Positions 36,320-45,814 are shown, counted from the first letter of the stretch. The stretch is DNA of 64,000 bases from Pararhizobium sp. IMCC21322 (GCF_030758295.1 NZ_CP132335.1:3262412-3326411), one strand, 5' to 3'. A program made the numbers and translations. The notes: generated from the sequence alone by a model not told the origin.

Positions 36320-38326
36320 TCATGCCAACCCGTAACGCTTGCGCATGGATTGTGCGCTGGCGGCAATCATTCGGTCGGCAATAATTGCAATGGCGGCAAT
36401 GGCCAGTCCGGCAACTATACCGCGTCCGATATCTGCCTTGGTCAGCGCAATATAAACTTCCTGGCCCAGATCGCGTGTGCCCACCAAAGCGGTAATCACC
36501 AACATCGACAACGCCAGCATGATGGTCTGATTGATACCCAGCATGATCTCCGGCAGAGCCAGCGGCGCACGGATGCGCCACAGCAATTGCCGTTTTGTGC
36601 AGCCAGACACAATTCCGGCTTCAATGAGTTGGGGATCGACCGTCTTGATACCGTGCGCCGCATAGCGGATGGCAGGTGCGAGCGCGTAGAGCACTACAGC
36701 AATCATCGCCGAGAAATCTCCGACACGGAACAGCATCACAACCGGGATCAGATAAACGAAGCTCGGTAAGGTCTGCAAAGTATCGATTATGACGCCGACA
36801 ATCCGGTCTGCCCGTTCGTTCAAGGCCGAAAACAGGCCGATCGGAATGCCGATAATCGTGGCAATAATAACTGACACACCGCACAGATAGATTGTCACCA
36901 TGGCCTTGGCCCAAAGTCCGTTTGCGATCACAAAAAACGCCAGCGCCGCACACAGCAGTGACAAACGCCAACCGCCAAAATACCAACCGGCAGCCGCAAT
37001 CAAAAACCAGCCCCAGGCCCATGGAATACCGCCCAAAAACCGCTTTACCGGCAGCATGAAGGTTGACAGCATGAAAGACTTCACCGCTTCCAGATCATCA
37101 AAATAATTAATGTTGATGGACTTGACCAATTCGTCCCAGAACGTCCCCGTTGTAACCTGCAGGGCTTCCGGATAGCTTTGGATGAAAGCAAAGAAATATC
37201 CGGCAGCCAGACAGGCAATACTGAGCACGACCACAAACAGGGTTCTGGGATAGCGTTTAAGAAAACTCTCGGATCGGTGCCGTTCTTCTCCAGACTGACG
37301 GGGTTGCGCAAATGCCTGGCTAAGACGGTCCAGTGCAACGGCCAACACAACAATGGCAATGCCTGCCTCAAGACCGGCTCCAATATCCAGACGGCGCAGC
37401 GATGCCAGCACATCAAATCCAAGACCACCTGCCCCGATCATGGATGCGATAATCACCATATTCAGCGACAGCATGATGACCTGATTGACACCGACCATGA
37501 GGTCCGGCTTTGCCGTTGGCACAAGCACTTTCCACATCAATTGCCGTTGGGTACAGCCCGACATCACACCGAAATCACCAATTTCGTCCGGCACTGCACG
37601 CAAGGCCAGAGTGGTGATGCGCACCATCGGCGGCATGGCATAAATGATGGTTGCCACAAGAGCCGAGACCGGCCCGAACCCGAAGAGAAACAGAATAGGC
37701 ACCAGATAGGCAAACACAGGAATGGTCTGCATCAGATCAAGGATCGGCTTCAGTGCTTGATCAAACCAGTGCCAGCGATAAGCGGCAATGCCAAGCAAAA
37801 GACCGCCCGCCACACCAAAAGGCACAGCAATGATAATGGAGGCCAGCGTGACCATGGCGCTGTCCCATTGGCCAAATACTGCCAGATAGAGAAAGGCCAA
37901 ACCCATCAGAAGGGCCAATTTCCGGTCTTTGGCAAAATGCCCGGCTGCGATGACAATTGCGGTGACCGCAATCCAGCTTAAGGGCGGGAGAATTTGAACC
38001 GCACCAGAACCCTGCCCCTCCATAAATCCGGAAGACAGAACTGACAGAACCAGATTATAGGGCTGCTCAATCAGCCAGGCTAAACCGCGCGTTGCCTCGC
38101 GAAATGTGAACAGGCCAAAATCGGCTTCCTCTACCAGCCACTTCATAGCGGCTGAAATGTCGTTCTTGAGCGACAGACGCCAGCCAGCCGGGAACCGCGT
38201 GATCCATTTGGCTTCAAGCGCTTTGGACATGTCACGGCTGTAAGTCGACAACAACCACGTGATCAGCAGCAGGGCAAACCAGACAACAGATGTGCGGGAG
38301 AAGAGCCGACCGGCTTTTTGGGTCAT
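36320..38326 (-). CDS. Double ProW-type ABC permease (two fused permease domains, 668 aa)
   Basis: This is one polypeptide with two complete ProW/OpuAB-type permease domains. The first spans about 120-345 and the second about 440-655. Each contains the coupling segment (G-V-M-S-G-C-T-Q-R-Q-L-M-W-K-V and G-I-V-S-G-C-T-K-R-Q-L-L-W-R-I) and a matching end motif (R-R-L-D-I-G-A-G-L and T-K-A-D-I-G-R-G-I). An ordinary ProW carries one domain and works as a dimer, so this fusion makes both halves on one chain and lets them diverge. It overlaps the ATPase gene by 4 bp. Substrates of this class are glycine betaine, choline, proline betaine or carnitine. Confidence 0.92.
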   Translation of the reverse strand: MTQKAGRLFSRTSVVWFALLLITWLLSTYSRDMSKALEAKWITRFPAGWRLSLKNDISAAMKWLVEEADFGLFTFREATRGLAWLIEQPYNLVLSVLSSGFMEGQGSGAVQILPPLSWIAVTAIVIAAGHFAKDRKLALLMGLAFLYLAVFGQWDSAMVTLASIIIAVPFGVAGGLLLGIAAYRWHWFDQALKPILDLMQTIPVFAYLVPILFLFGFGPVSALVATIIYAMPPMVRITTLALRAVPDEIGDFGVMSGCTQRQLMWKVLVPTAKPDLMVGVNQVIMLSLNMVIIASMIGAGGLGFDVLASLRRLDIGAGLEAGIAIVVLAVALDRLSQAFAQPRQSGEERHRSESFLKRYPRTLFVVVLSIACLAAGYFFAFIQSYPEALQVTTGTFWDELVKSININYFDDLEAVKSFMLSTFMLPVKRFLGGIPWAWGWFLIAAAGWYFGGWRLSLLCAALAFFVIANGLWAKAMVTIYLCGVSVIIATIIGIPIGLFSALNERADRIVGVIIDTLQTLPSFVYLIPVVMLFRVGDFSAMIAVVLYALAPAIRYAAHGIKTVDPQLIEAGIVSGCTKRQLLWRIRAPLALPEIMLGINQTIMLALSMLVITALVGTRDLGQEVYIALTKADIGRGIVAGLAIAAIAIIADRMIAASAQSMRKRYGLA

Positions 38327-39348
38327 GAAATGACCTTTCGACCCACAAGCACGTCGATGATGGTTGATGGTCGGATAGACCCGACAGGCTTGCCATCCGC
38401 GTCAACAACGCTCATGGGCTTGCCAGCGGATTCCACCTTGTCTGCAATCTCTTCGATACGTGCAGAGACCGAAACAGTGTCGTTGCCCTCAATGATCTCC
38501 TTCGACATCACCGATCCGACTGTCAGGACCTTGGCTCTTGGAATATGCTTGGTAAATTCACCGACATAATCGGTCGCCGGGTTCATCACCAGTTCTTCTG
38601 GCGTAGCAATTTGAATGATTTCGCCATCTTTCATGATGGCGATGCGATCAGCCAGTCGAATGGCTTCATCAAAATCATGCGTAATGAAAACAATGGTTTT
38701 ATGGAGCATCGATTGCAGGCGCAAAAATTCGTCCTGCATTTCACGCCGGATCAACGGATCAAGCGCGGAAAAAGGCTCATCCAGAAACCATAATTCAGGC
38801 TCAACAGCCAGCGAGCGGGCAATGCCCACACGTTGTTGCTGTCCACCGGACAATTCGCGCGGATAATTCAACTCCCGGCCTGAAAGGCCAACCAGATCAA
38901 TCACCTGTCGGGCCTTGGCCTCACAGCTGGCCTTATCAAGACCCTGAACATCCAGAGGAAAGGCGACATTATCGAGAACGGTCAGATGGGGCAGAAGCGC
39001 GAAGTGCTGAAACACCATGCCAAGCTTATGGCGGCGGATTTCAATCAGTTCGCGTTCGGACATTTTGCGCAGATCAACGCCTTCAAACAGCAATTCACCC
39101 GCTGTCGGCTCAACCAGACGCGACAGGCAGCGCACCAATGTTGATTTGCCGGATCCGGACAGCCCCATAATGACGAAGATTTCGCCTTCCAGGACCTCGA
39201 TATTCGCGTCCCGAACAGCACCAATCAGATTGGCATTCTGCAACTCCTGAAGAGATGGACCATCACCCGATTTTGCAAGAAATTCCTTGGCACCATGTCC
39301 AAACAGCTTCCAGACATGTCGGCACGACAATTTCACCGACTTTTCCAT
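38323..39348 (-). CDS. ProV-type glycine betaine/choline ABC ATPase with CBS tail
   Basis: This 341-aa ATPase is of the ProV/OpuAA branch. Walker A is G-L-S-G-S-G-K-S-T, the signature E-L-S-G-G-Q-Q-Q-R and Walker B L-W-F-L-D-E-P. The C-terminal about 60 residues resemble a CBS-type sensor region, which in OpuA responds to ionic strength. The start at 39348 has GGGAG upstream and matches the normal N-terminus. It powers the double permease next door together with the binding protein encoded at 39470-40411. Confidence 0.93.
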   Translation of the reverse strand: MEKSVKLSCRHVWKLFGHGAKEFLAKSGDGPSLQELQNANLIGAVRDANIEVLEGEIFVIMGLSGSGKSTLVRCLSRLVEPTAGELLFEGVDLRKMSERELIEIRRHKLGMVFQHFALLPHLTVLDNVAFPLDVQGLDKASCEAKARQVIDLVGLSGRELNYPRELSGGQQQRVGIARSLAVEPELWFLDEPFSALDPLIRREMQDEFLRLQSMLHKTIVFITHDFDEAIRLADRIAIMKDGEIIQIATPEELVMNPATDYVGEFTKHIPRAKVLTVGSVMSKEIIEGNDTVSVSARIEEIADKVESAGKPMSVVDADGKPVGSIRPSTIIDVLVGRKVIS

Positions 39349-39408
39349 ATAAACTCCCGGCGGCTCAGCGATGTTAATTTTGAAGTCAGGACTTTGCCAC
39401 GGCAGATC

Positions 39409-39435
39409 GGTGCCGGGCAAATCAGGCCCGGCACC
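39409..39435 (-). promoter_or_regulatory. Intercistronic hairpin after the proX-type gene
   Basis: GGTGCCGGGC and GCCCGGCACC (39409-39418 and 39426-39435) form a perfect 10-bp stem with a 7-nt loop. No U-run follows on the minus strand, so it probably protects or attenuates the message between the binding protein and ATPase genes rather than ending transcription. Confidence 0.65.
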
Positions 39436-39469
39436 CTATATTTAACTGGCAGTCAGTCGAGTTGGATTC

Positions 39470-40411
39470 TTATTTGATCCACTCTTGCCAGCGGGACTCA
39501 TTCGTCGTCATCCAGTTGGCAACGACATCGTCCAGCTTTTCGCTTTCAAGATCGACCTTGGCAACCATGTCGCCCATTTCCTGATTGTCGATATTGAATG
39601 ACTTGATGATGGCATGCGCACCAGGCCATTTGTCTTCAACACCACTCCAGGCAACTTTCCAGATCGGACCACGCGGTTTACCGCAATCATAGGCCATATC
39701 AGGATTGGAGCCCCAGGCCGGGTCGCTGTAACATTCTGATGTGTAAGCCGGGAATTCTACAAACTCGCCATCGAACTTGGTTGGTGCCCAATGCGGTGCA
39801 TAGACCCAAAGAACAATCGGTGCTTTACGCTGATAAGCTGATTCCAACTCGGCGAACAAAGCAGCATCGGTTCCGGCATGAACAACTTCAAAGTCCATTT
39901 CAAGCGCTTCAACACGCTCATCATCAAAGCCACCCCAGGTTACGGGTCCACCAAGATAGCGGCCCATCGGAGCTGTTTCCGCAGTCGAAAAGGCTTCTGC
40001 ACAGGCGTTCAGAGCTTCCCAATCCGGAAGACCGGGGCATGTTTCTTTCATGTAACTTGGATACCACCACTCTTCGATGGCCTGCATGCCGGTTTCGCCC
40101 AAATTCTGAACGTTTCCGGTGCCAGTTGCCTCGTCCATAGCCTCGCGGCCCGTGGTTTCCCAGATTTCCATGGCAACGTGCAAATCGCCGGTTTTCAATC
40201 CGGCAAACTGAGCAATGTAATCAGCCTGGACATAATCGATATTGTATCCGGCTTTCTTCAGAACTTCGCCCATGAGGTTGGTTGTCAGGAGCTGACCTGT
40301 CCAGTCATGCAGGGTCAGTTTGATTGGATCAGTCGATTCCACTTCTGCAAGAGCGGGCATCGCTGCAAGGGAAAGCGCCCCCGCAAGGCCGCATATCAAT
40401 GAGGTTTTCAT
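39470..40411 (-). CDS. ProX-type glycine betaine/choline substrate-binding protein
   Basis: This 313-aa periplasmic protein has a signal peptide (M-K-T-S-L, cleavage after A-L-A near 22) and an OpuAC/ProX domain. Aromatic residues likely to form the cation-binding cage are frequent (W-E-T-T-G-R-E, E-E-W-W-Y-P-S-Y, Y-A-P-H-W-A-P). The start at 40411 has GGAGAA 4-9 nt upstream. It is the first gene of the operon 40411 to 32959 and is divergent from a DeoR-type regulator at 40623. Aromatic cages of this kind bind quaternary ammonium groups, which agrees with the DMGDH-like enzyme at the operon end. Confidence 0.92.
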   Translation of the reverse strand: MKTSLICGLAGALSLAAMPALAEVESTDPIKLTLHDWTGQLLTTNLMGEVLKKAGYNIDYVQADYIAQFAGLKTGDLHVAMEIWETTGREAMDEATGTGNVQNLGETGMQAIEEWWYPSYMKETCPGLPDWEALNACAEAFSTAETAPMGRYLGGPVTWGGFDDERVEALEMDFEVVHAGTDAALFAELESAYQRKAPIVLWVYAPHWAPTKFDGEFVEFPAYTSECYSDPAWGSNPDMAYDCGKPRGPIWKVAWSGVEDKWPGAHAIIKSFNIDNQEMGDMVAKVDLESEKLDDVVANWMTTNESRWQEWIK

Positions 40412-40515
40412 TCTATTCTCCAAGCCGATAGGTTCAATTTCAGAACTGCTGGTAAATTCACCATTGAAAGCTTTGGCCAATTTGAAGGCCCCGTCAATGT
40501 TAAAGCCACAAAATT

Positions 40516-40549
40516 TGTTGGTTTTTGCTGTTTTATGTTGTTTTTGATG
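40516..40549 (+). promoter_or_regulatory. Direct repeats in the proX-deoR divergent promoter
   Basis: TGTTGGTTTTTGCTG (40516) and TGTTGTTTTTGATG (40536) repeat with a 20-bp period, about two helical turns, in the divergent gap. The motif resembles the ATCAAC-TTTTTT-GTTGAT palindrome in front of the second DeoR gene (45797-45814). Both may be DeoR-type binding sites. Only the recurrence near two DeoR genes supports this. Confidence 0.4.
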
Positions 40550-40622
40550 TGGGATTAATGCTTATCAACAGTCGGGAATGATCTCAGGTTGCGCAACAAA
40601 TCTGAGTTGTCAGGAGATAATG

Positions 40623-41447
40623 ATGGCCAAGGCAAATGCCACGGAACCGCTCATCAAGCATACTAATCACCGGGAACGGGAGATCCTGGAGACCCTGCAA
40701 CAGCATGGCGGGTCAGGCCGAATTCACTGGTTGGCAGAAACACTGAATGTGTCGGAAGAAACCATTCGCCGGAATGTGAAAACACTGGCTAATGCTGGTG
40801 CCGTCCGCAAAGTCCATGGCGGTGTGCACATAACCGGTGGCCATGTGGAAGAGCCCTTCAACACACGTTTTTCTGAAAACTCCTTTCAGAAACAGGCAAT
40901 CGCCGCGCATCTTGCGAAAATCATCTGTTCCGGCGACACACTGTTTCTCGATATCGGATCGACTACCGCCCACATAGCGGCCGCATTGCAAAACCATCGT
41001 GATCTCTTTGTCGTCACCAACTCCCTGTCAGTGGCTCAATCGCTCGCCTCCAGAAACAACAACCGCGTGTTTTTGGCCGGTGGTGAATTACGTGCCCATG
41101 ATGGTGGCGCGTTTGGTCGCGAAGCACTGGAATATGTCAGACAGTTCAACGTGCAATATGCGGTTCTGTCGGTTGCCGCCATCAACGCATCTGCTGGCTT
41201 TATGCTGCATGACGTTGAAGAGGCTGAATTTTCCCGCGAGATTTCATCGCGCGCGCGAATTCGTATTGTGGCGGCGGACAGTTCCAAATTCAATCAAACC
41301 GGACCCATCATTCTGTCTGACCCGTCCGACTTCGATATGCTGATCAGCGATCAAATGCCGCCTGCTGATATCTGCGATATGTTGCATAAAAGTGAGGTAG
41401 AGCTGGTTCTGACGGACGACAATAGCCGCAATCGAGAAAGCGCATAG
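40623..41447 (+). CDS. DeoR-family transcriptional regulator (paralogue 1)
   Basis: This 274-aa regulator has an N-terminal DeoR helix-turn-helix (about 15-70, with R-E-R-E-I-L-E-T-L and V-S-E-E-T-I-R-R-N-V-K-T-L). A C-terminal sugar-phosphate/effector domain covers about 85-250, including D-I-G-S-T-T and V-V-T-N-S-L. Two adjacent ATGs follow the AGGAG box; the one at 40623 has better spacing. It is divergent from the ProX operon and followed at 3 bp by the phosphatase gene. A paralogue at 45854-46627 has the same arrangement next to the second DMGDH/kinase module. The ligand is probably a phosphorylated compound made by the adjacent kinase-like enzymes. Confidence 0.92.
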   Translation: MAKANATEPLIKHTNHREREILETLQQHGGSGRIHWLAETLNVSEETIRRNVKTLANAGAVRKVHGGVHITGGHVEEPFNTRFSENSFQKQAIAAHLAKIICSGDTLFLDIGSTTAHIAAALQNHRDLFVVTNSLSVAQSLASRNNNRVFLAGGELRAHDGGAFGREALEYVRQFNVQYAVLSVAAINASAGFMLHDVEEAEFSREISSRARIRIVAADSSKFNQTGPIILSDPSDFDMLISDQMPPADICDMLHKSEVELVLTDDNSRNRESA

Positions 41448-41450
41448 TTT

Positions 41451-42218
41451 ATGAATGAAATGATGATGGCGGCGCTCAGCATTACTGCCGATGCCTGCAA
41501 GACACCCCAAAAATACTTTCGTTCCACGCTCTCGATAGACCAGAAGAGCGATGAAAGCCCGGTCACAATTGCTGACAGGGAAACAGAGGATTTTCTGCGC
41601 CGCGAATTGCTGAAACGCTTCCCGGATCACAGCATATTCGGGGAAGAATTTGGCCGCAAAGCAGGAAACAGCGACTATGAGTGGGTCATCGACCCGATAG
41701 ATGGGACACGCTCTTTTATCAGCGGAAATCCCTTATACGGCATGCTTCTGGGATTGCTGAAAAATGAAGAACCTCAATTCGGCATTGTCAGAATGCCGGA
41801 ACTGGATGAGGTTTATTCAGGAGACGGCAAATCCGCTTTCAAGGACGCAAATGAACCTCTAGCCACGTCCGAGACCAAAGATCTTTCAATGGCTGCCCTT
41901 TACATCAACGAGGGTGAAAAAATCGCGGCAACCCACCCGACCCTGTTTCAGCGCCTTTGCACTACCGGCCAGCTAAGGCGCTTTGCCTATGATTGCTATC
42001 CCCACATGTTACTGGCGTCCGGCCATATTGATGCGGTGATCGACTTTGATCTTCAGCCCTATGATTATCTGCCACTGGTCTGTGTCGTCAAAGGCGCAGG
42101 CGGCATAATGACCGACTGGGACGGCAATGACCTGACACTGCAATCAGATGGACGGGTGATAAGCGCTGCGAACCAGGATATTCACGCAAGTCTTCTGGAG
42201 CTGATCAAAAAACCTTAG
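41451..42218 (+). CDS. Inositol-monophosphatase-family phosphatase
   Basis: This 255-aa Mg2+-dependent phosphatase is of the IMPase/histidinol-phosphatase family. Metal ligands are visible as Glu65-Glu66 (F-G-E-E-F-G) and Asp81/Asp84 in D-P-I-D-G-T. A later Asp lies in the Q-P-Y-D-Y-L-P-L segment, which replaces the usual W-D motif. It begins 3 bp after the DeoR stop, so the two are one operon. It may reverse the phosphorylation carried out by the choline-kinase-like genes nearby, but histidinol phosphate or another monoester cannot be excluded. Confidence 0.88.
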   Translation: MNEMMMAALSITADACKTPQKYFRSTLSIDQKSDESPVTIADRETEDFLRRELLKRFPDHSIFGEEFGRKAGNSDYEWVIDPIDGTRSFISGNPLYGMLLGLLKNEEPQFGIVRMPELDEVYSGDGKSAFKDANEPLATSETKDLSMAALYINEGEKIAATHPTLFQRLCTTGQLRRFAYDCYPHMLLASGHIDAVIDFDLQPYDYLPLVCVVKGAGGIMTDWDGNDLTLQSDGRVISAANQDIHASLLELIKKP

Positions 42219-42365
42219 CCAACACGGGTTTGGTCCTCACCACCCATCGGTCCTCGAAATTTATCCGAGAAAGACGGCGTGAGGTGCTGATTTCAATCAG
42301 TTCTGTCGACACGCTTCCATCGTCGCCCTCGGATTTATTCCGCGGGCCCACAAAGGGCCAATACG

Positions 42366-43295
42366 CTACCCAGCCCTGATTGCATTCAAATGTGCCTCAA
42401 ATTCAGCGCTTCGCATCAGCGTTTTGCAGCGCTCAAAGCGGTTGACTGAATAAGCCCAGAAATCATCAGCCGGGTTTTTGTCTGCATGCTGGATGAGGCC
42501 CCACAAGGTCCACAACAGATCACACATGGCTTTGTAGACCACCATGCGTCCGAACTCTGCATCGCTGGCCTGCCCATCAAAATAGGCATCCATCATGGCT
42601 CTGTCCTGTTCTGCAGTAAATCCAGCTTCAACTGACAGATCGCCCAGATCCCACATCGGATCATTCATGCCGGAATACTCCCAGTCGACGATCCACATAA
42701 GTGTCCCGTCATCGAGGAAATTTTCACACAGAGGATCACAGTGACAGGGCGCCAAAGCGGATTCATTTTCTGAAAGAACCGTTTTAACAGGTTCGGCTGC
42801 CTCGACAATTTCAGAATATCCCTCTGGCAATTCAGCGTCTTTACCGGACAGCACCTTCAGATAATCCTCAATCATGGAAAACAACTCAAATCGAAACTGG
42901 AACTCTTCTCCGGACTGATGCAGCTTCCGAAATGCCAAAGCAGCACGTTCAGGCGCACCAGGCCGCTCCTTAAACGTTTCCGGCGTCATCGTGACGATGT
43001 TTTCAATACAGCGGCTGACCATGATGCCACTATTCGCATCGCCCCATATCACCTCTGCCGACACACCGGCTAGCGCAGCAGCATGAGCGTTGTTCAACTC
43101 AACGGCACGGTCAATATATTCCTCGGTTCCCTTTCCAGGAATTCGAACAATCAGAGTTTCATTGGCCAGGTCCACCCGGTGCACCACATTGGTCAGTCCA
43201 CCCAGTCGAACCAATTGGCTGTCTACCAGCGTAACGTTGGAAAGGCGTGGCACATTGCGCAGCGCCTGCTGCACGCTTTCGGTAAATTCACTCAT
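42366..43295 (-). CDS. Choline/ethanolamine-kinase-like phosphotransferase (paralogue 2)
   Basis: This 309-aa APH-fold kinase-like protein has the catalytic loop as C-H-C-D-P-L-C-E-N-F and the metal motif as V-D-W-E-Y-S-G. It is a distant paralogue of 35422-36300. Compared with that copy, the loop Asn next to the His is Cys. It begins 15 bp after the second DMGDH-like gene, with a GGGAGGGAG box, and so repeats the kinase-DMGDH pairing. Family members phosphorylate choline, ethanolamine or related alcohols. Confidence 0.84.
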   Translation of the reverse strand: MSEFTESVQQALRNVPRLSNVTLVDSQLVRLGGLTNVVHRVDLANETLIVRIPGKGTEEYIDRAVELNNAHAAALAGVSAEVIWGDANSGIMVSRCIENIVTMTPETFKERPGAPERAALAFRKLHQSGEEFQFRFELFSMIEDYLKVLSGKDAELPEGYSEIVEAAEPVKTVLSENESALAPCHCDPLCENFLDDGTLMWIVDWEYSGMNDPMWDLGDLSVEAGFTAEQDRAMMDAYFDGQASDAEFGRMVVYKAMCDLLWTLWGLIQHADKNPADDFWAYSVNRFERCKTLMRSAEFEAHLNAIRAG

Positions 43296-43310
43296 AGGGC
43301 TCCCTCCCGC

Positions 43311-45740
43311 TCAGGCCTTTAGACGTTCATTGTCAGGGTCGTAAAGCGGCGCTTTCACTTTTCTGATCATATGCAACTCACCCATCGCCTCAAGCATGAA
43401 ATCCACCCGCTCGAGCAATTTGGTTGGCAAGTAACCCAGAATGATCGTCTGCTCTAGTGTCGTGCCGTAGCCAACGCTGGAGGCCAAAGACACAACCTCT
43501 CCGTCAGCCAAAATGGTTTCGCCGCCGAACAGAGGCAGTTCCGCGTCTGATACAAAGCAGCAGAGTTGCTGCTCCGTGCCTCCCGTTTTCTGTTGTTCAA
43601 GAACAGAACGCCCCAGAAACGCACCCTTTGATTTCAAATGCACACGCCCGGCCAGTCCGGCTTCGACAGGCGTGTAGTCGGGCGTAATATCTGCGCTCCA
43701 ATACAAATAGGCTTTCTCCATACGCAGCGTGTCGATGGCCCGGTAGCCGATATCGCGAATACCAAATGGGTCTCCTGCCTGCCACAACTGATCATAGACA
43801 TGCTGGGCAAATTCTGTCGGCACATGCAGTTCCCACCCCAACTCCCCGACATAGCCAATACGGATGGCGCGAACCGGCGCTGCACCAATGGTGATGGTCC
43901 GCATTTTGGCAAATGGAAACGCTTTGTTGGAAACGTCATCCTCACTGACGGCCTGCAGAACGTCTCTGGACTTTGGCCCGCACAAATTGATAACGGCCCA
44001 GCCAGACGTGACTTCCACCAACACCACAGAGCCATCAGCCGGCAGGTTACGCCTGATCCAGTCACTGTCGTGAACACCAAAACCGGCACCAGTGACGATG
44101 TAAAAATGATCTCTTCCCAACCGGGTAATCGTCACATCAGCTTCAATGCCACCGCGCTCATTGCAAAGCTGGGTGTAAATGACAGAGCCAAGCGGCTTAT
44201 CCATATTAGACACAGCCATGTATTGCAGTGCGTCCAGAGCGCCCTGCCCGACCAGCTCAAATTTGGAAAAACTGCTTTGATCAACCAGCGCCACATTGTT
44301 GCGCACAGCCTTATGCTCTTCAGCCACATAGCGCTTCCAGCCCGGTTTCAGGAAATCCAGTTGATCCACCGGCTCCACACCTTCGGGCGCAAACCACAAA
44401 GGCCTTTCCCAACCATTCTTGGAACCATAGACAGCACCTTTGGCCTTAAGCCGTTCATAAAGCGGGCTTTTACGCAAATCACGCGCAACGCTGCTTTCCT
44501 GACCGGGATAGCGCATTTTGTAATGATGCGCATAATGTTCCACCGCGCGTGGATACATGTAGGATCGCGCGCCTTGATGCGGCCCAAAACGCCGCGCATC
44601 CAGTGGCCAGAGGTCAAGGCTTGGCCGTCCCTCAACCAGCCATTCAGCAATCATCTCCCCGGCACCCCCGCCTGCAGCAATGCCATAGAGGAAACCGGTT
44701 GCCAGCATCAGATTCTTGAAATCAGGCACGGGACCCAACACAAAGTCACCATCAGCCGAATAGGGAATGGGGCCGTTGATAACCTGACGAATACCCACTT
44801 CGTTTACAATCGGCGTTACTTCCGCTGCATGAACTGCCAGGGGTTCAAAACGATCCAGATTTTCTGGCAGAAGCTGACGGACAAACTCACCCGGTATCCC
44901 TTTGTCACCAAAGGGAATTGTATCATCTTCATAGCCGCCAATGACCAACCGTCCGCCTGCGTCTGGCTTGTAATAGACCAGCCTGTCCGGGTCGCGCAGT
45001 GTTGGTAGCCCTTCCGGAAATCCTGGAATTGGCTCTGTCACGATATATTGGTGTTCCACCGCACAGGCAGGAATGGAAAGACCCAGCTTCTGCCCCAGCT
45101 CGCGGCTCCACATGCCGCTGGCCAGGGTCACTGTTTCAGCTTCAAAGATGCCGTCGGTTGTTATCACTTCGATTATGCGTCCATCCTGAACCGTAAAGTC
45201 CAGAACTTTGACTCCCTGCCGCAATTGCGCGCCATGCATGCGCGCACCGGCAGCTATGGACTGACAAAGGCTCGCCGGATCCACATGGCCGTCTGAGGGA
45301 ATAAAGGCTGCACCATGCAAACCATCCATGTTGATGTATGGGAACAATTCCTTCGCCTCGCCCGGCGAAATAATCTGCATTTCCAGATTAAAGCTCTTCG
45401 CCATTGTGGCAAGACGCTTGGCTTCCAGCATGCGATCCTGCGAGGCTGCCAGCCGAAGGCTTCCGACTTTCTTCCAGTCACAAGCGAGACCGGTTTCCGC
45501 TTCCAGCCGGTCGTAAAGTGCCACTGAACGCTGCAGCATCCGCGTGGTGTTGCGGCTGGAACGCAATTGCCCAACCAGCCCGGCGGCATGCCATGTTGCT
45601 CCTTCGGTGAGAGCTGCTTTTTCCAACAGCACAACATTTTTCTCGCCGAATTTTGCCAGATGATAGGCGATGGAACATCCGATGATGCCGCCTCCGATGA
45701 TCAGGTGTTTTGCGGAGTGGCGGGAGGTTGGATCAGACAT
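43311..45740 (-). CDS. DMGDH/sarcosine-dehydrogenase-type FAD-GcvT oxidoreductase (paralogue 2)
   Basis: This 809-aa protein has the same two-part layout as paralogue 1: an FAD domain (G-G-G-I-I-G at 16-21), His51 in W-H-A-A-G-L for covalent FAD, and a C-terminal GcvT-type folate-binding part (about 425-805). The overall collinearity shows an old duplication, but the sequences have diverged widely, which suggests different substrates. It is divergent from a DeoR regulator 113 bp away and is followed by the second kinase-like gene. Oxidative N-demethylation with tetrahydrofolate as acceptor is the family reaction. Confidence 0.9.
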   Translation of the reverse strand: MSDPTSRHSAKHLIIGGGIIGCSIAYHLAKFGEKNVVLLEKAALTEGATWHAAGLVGQLRSSRNTTRMLQRSVALYDRLEAETGLACDWKKVGSLRLAASQDRMLEAKRLATMAKSFNLEMQIISPGEAKELFPYINMDGLHGAAFIPSDGHVDPASLCQSIAAGARMHGAQLRQGVKVLDFTVQDGRIIEVITTDGIFEAETVTLASGMWSRELGQKLGLSIPACAVEHQYIVTEPIPGFPEGLPTLRDPDRLVYYKPDAGGRLVIGGYEDDTIPFGDKGIPGEFVRQLLPENLDRFEPLAVHAAEVTPIVNEVGIRQVINGPIPYSADGDFVLGPVPDFKNLMLATGFLYGIAAGGGAGEMIAEWLVEGRPSLDLWPLDARRFGPHQGARSYMYPRAVEHYAHHYKMRYPGQESSVARDLRKSPLYERLKAKGAVYGSKNGWERPLWFAPEGVEPVDQLDFLKPGWKRYVAEEHKAVRNNVALVDQSSFSKFELVGQGALDALQYMAVSNMDKPLGSVIYTQLCNERGGIEADVTITRLGRDHFYIVTGAGFGVHDSDWIRRNLPADGSVVLVEVTSGWAVINLCGPKSRDVLQAVSEDDVSNKAFPFAKMRTITIGAAPVRAIRIGYVGELGWELHVPTEFAQHVYDQLWQAGDPFGIRDIGYRAIDTLRMEKAYLYWSADITPDYTPVEAGLAGRVHLKSKGAFLGRSVLEQQKTGGTEQQLCCFVSDAELPLFGGETILADGEVVSLASSVGYGTTLEQTIILGYLPTKLLERVDFMLEAMGELHMIRKVKAPLYDPDNERLKA

Positions 45741-45796
45741 TGCGAGCGCGCCCTTGTTGATGATTCCTCAAAATTATGAAATCCAAAACAATAATT

Positions 45797-45814
45797 ATCA
45801 ACTTTTTTGTTGAT
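45797..45814. promoter_or_regulatory. Palindrome in the DMGDH2-DeoR2 divergent promoter
   Basis: ATCAAC-TTTTTT-GTTGAT is a perfect inverted repeat between the divergent DMGDH-like and DeoR-type genes, 40 bp before the DeoR start. It is a good operator candidate for that regulator, controlling both directions. A related TTGTT/GATG pattern is present in the other DeoR promoter region. Confidence 0.55.
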
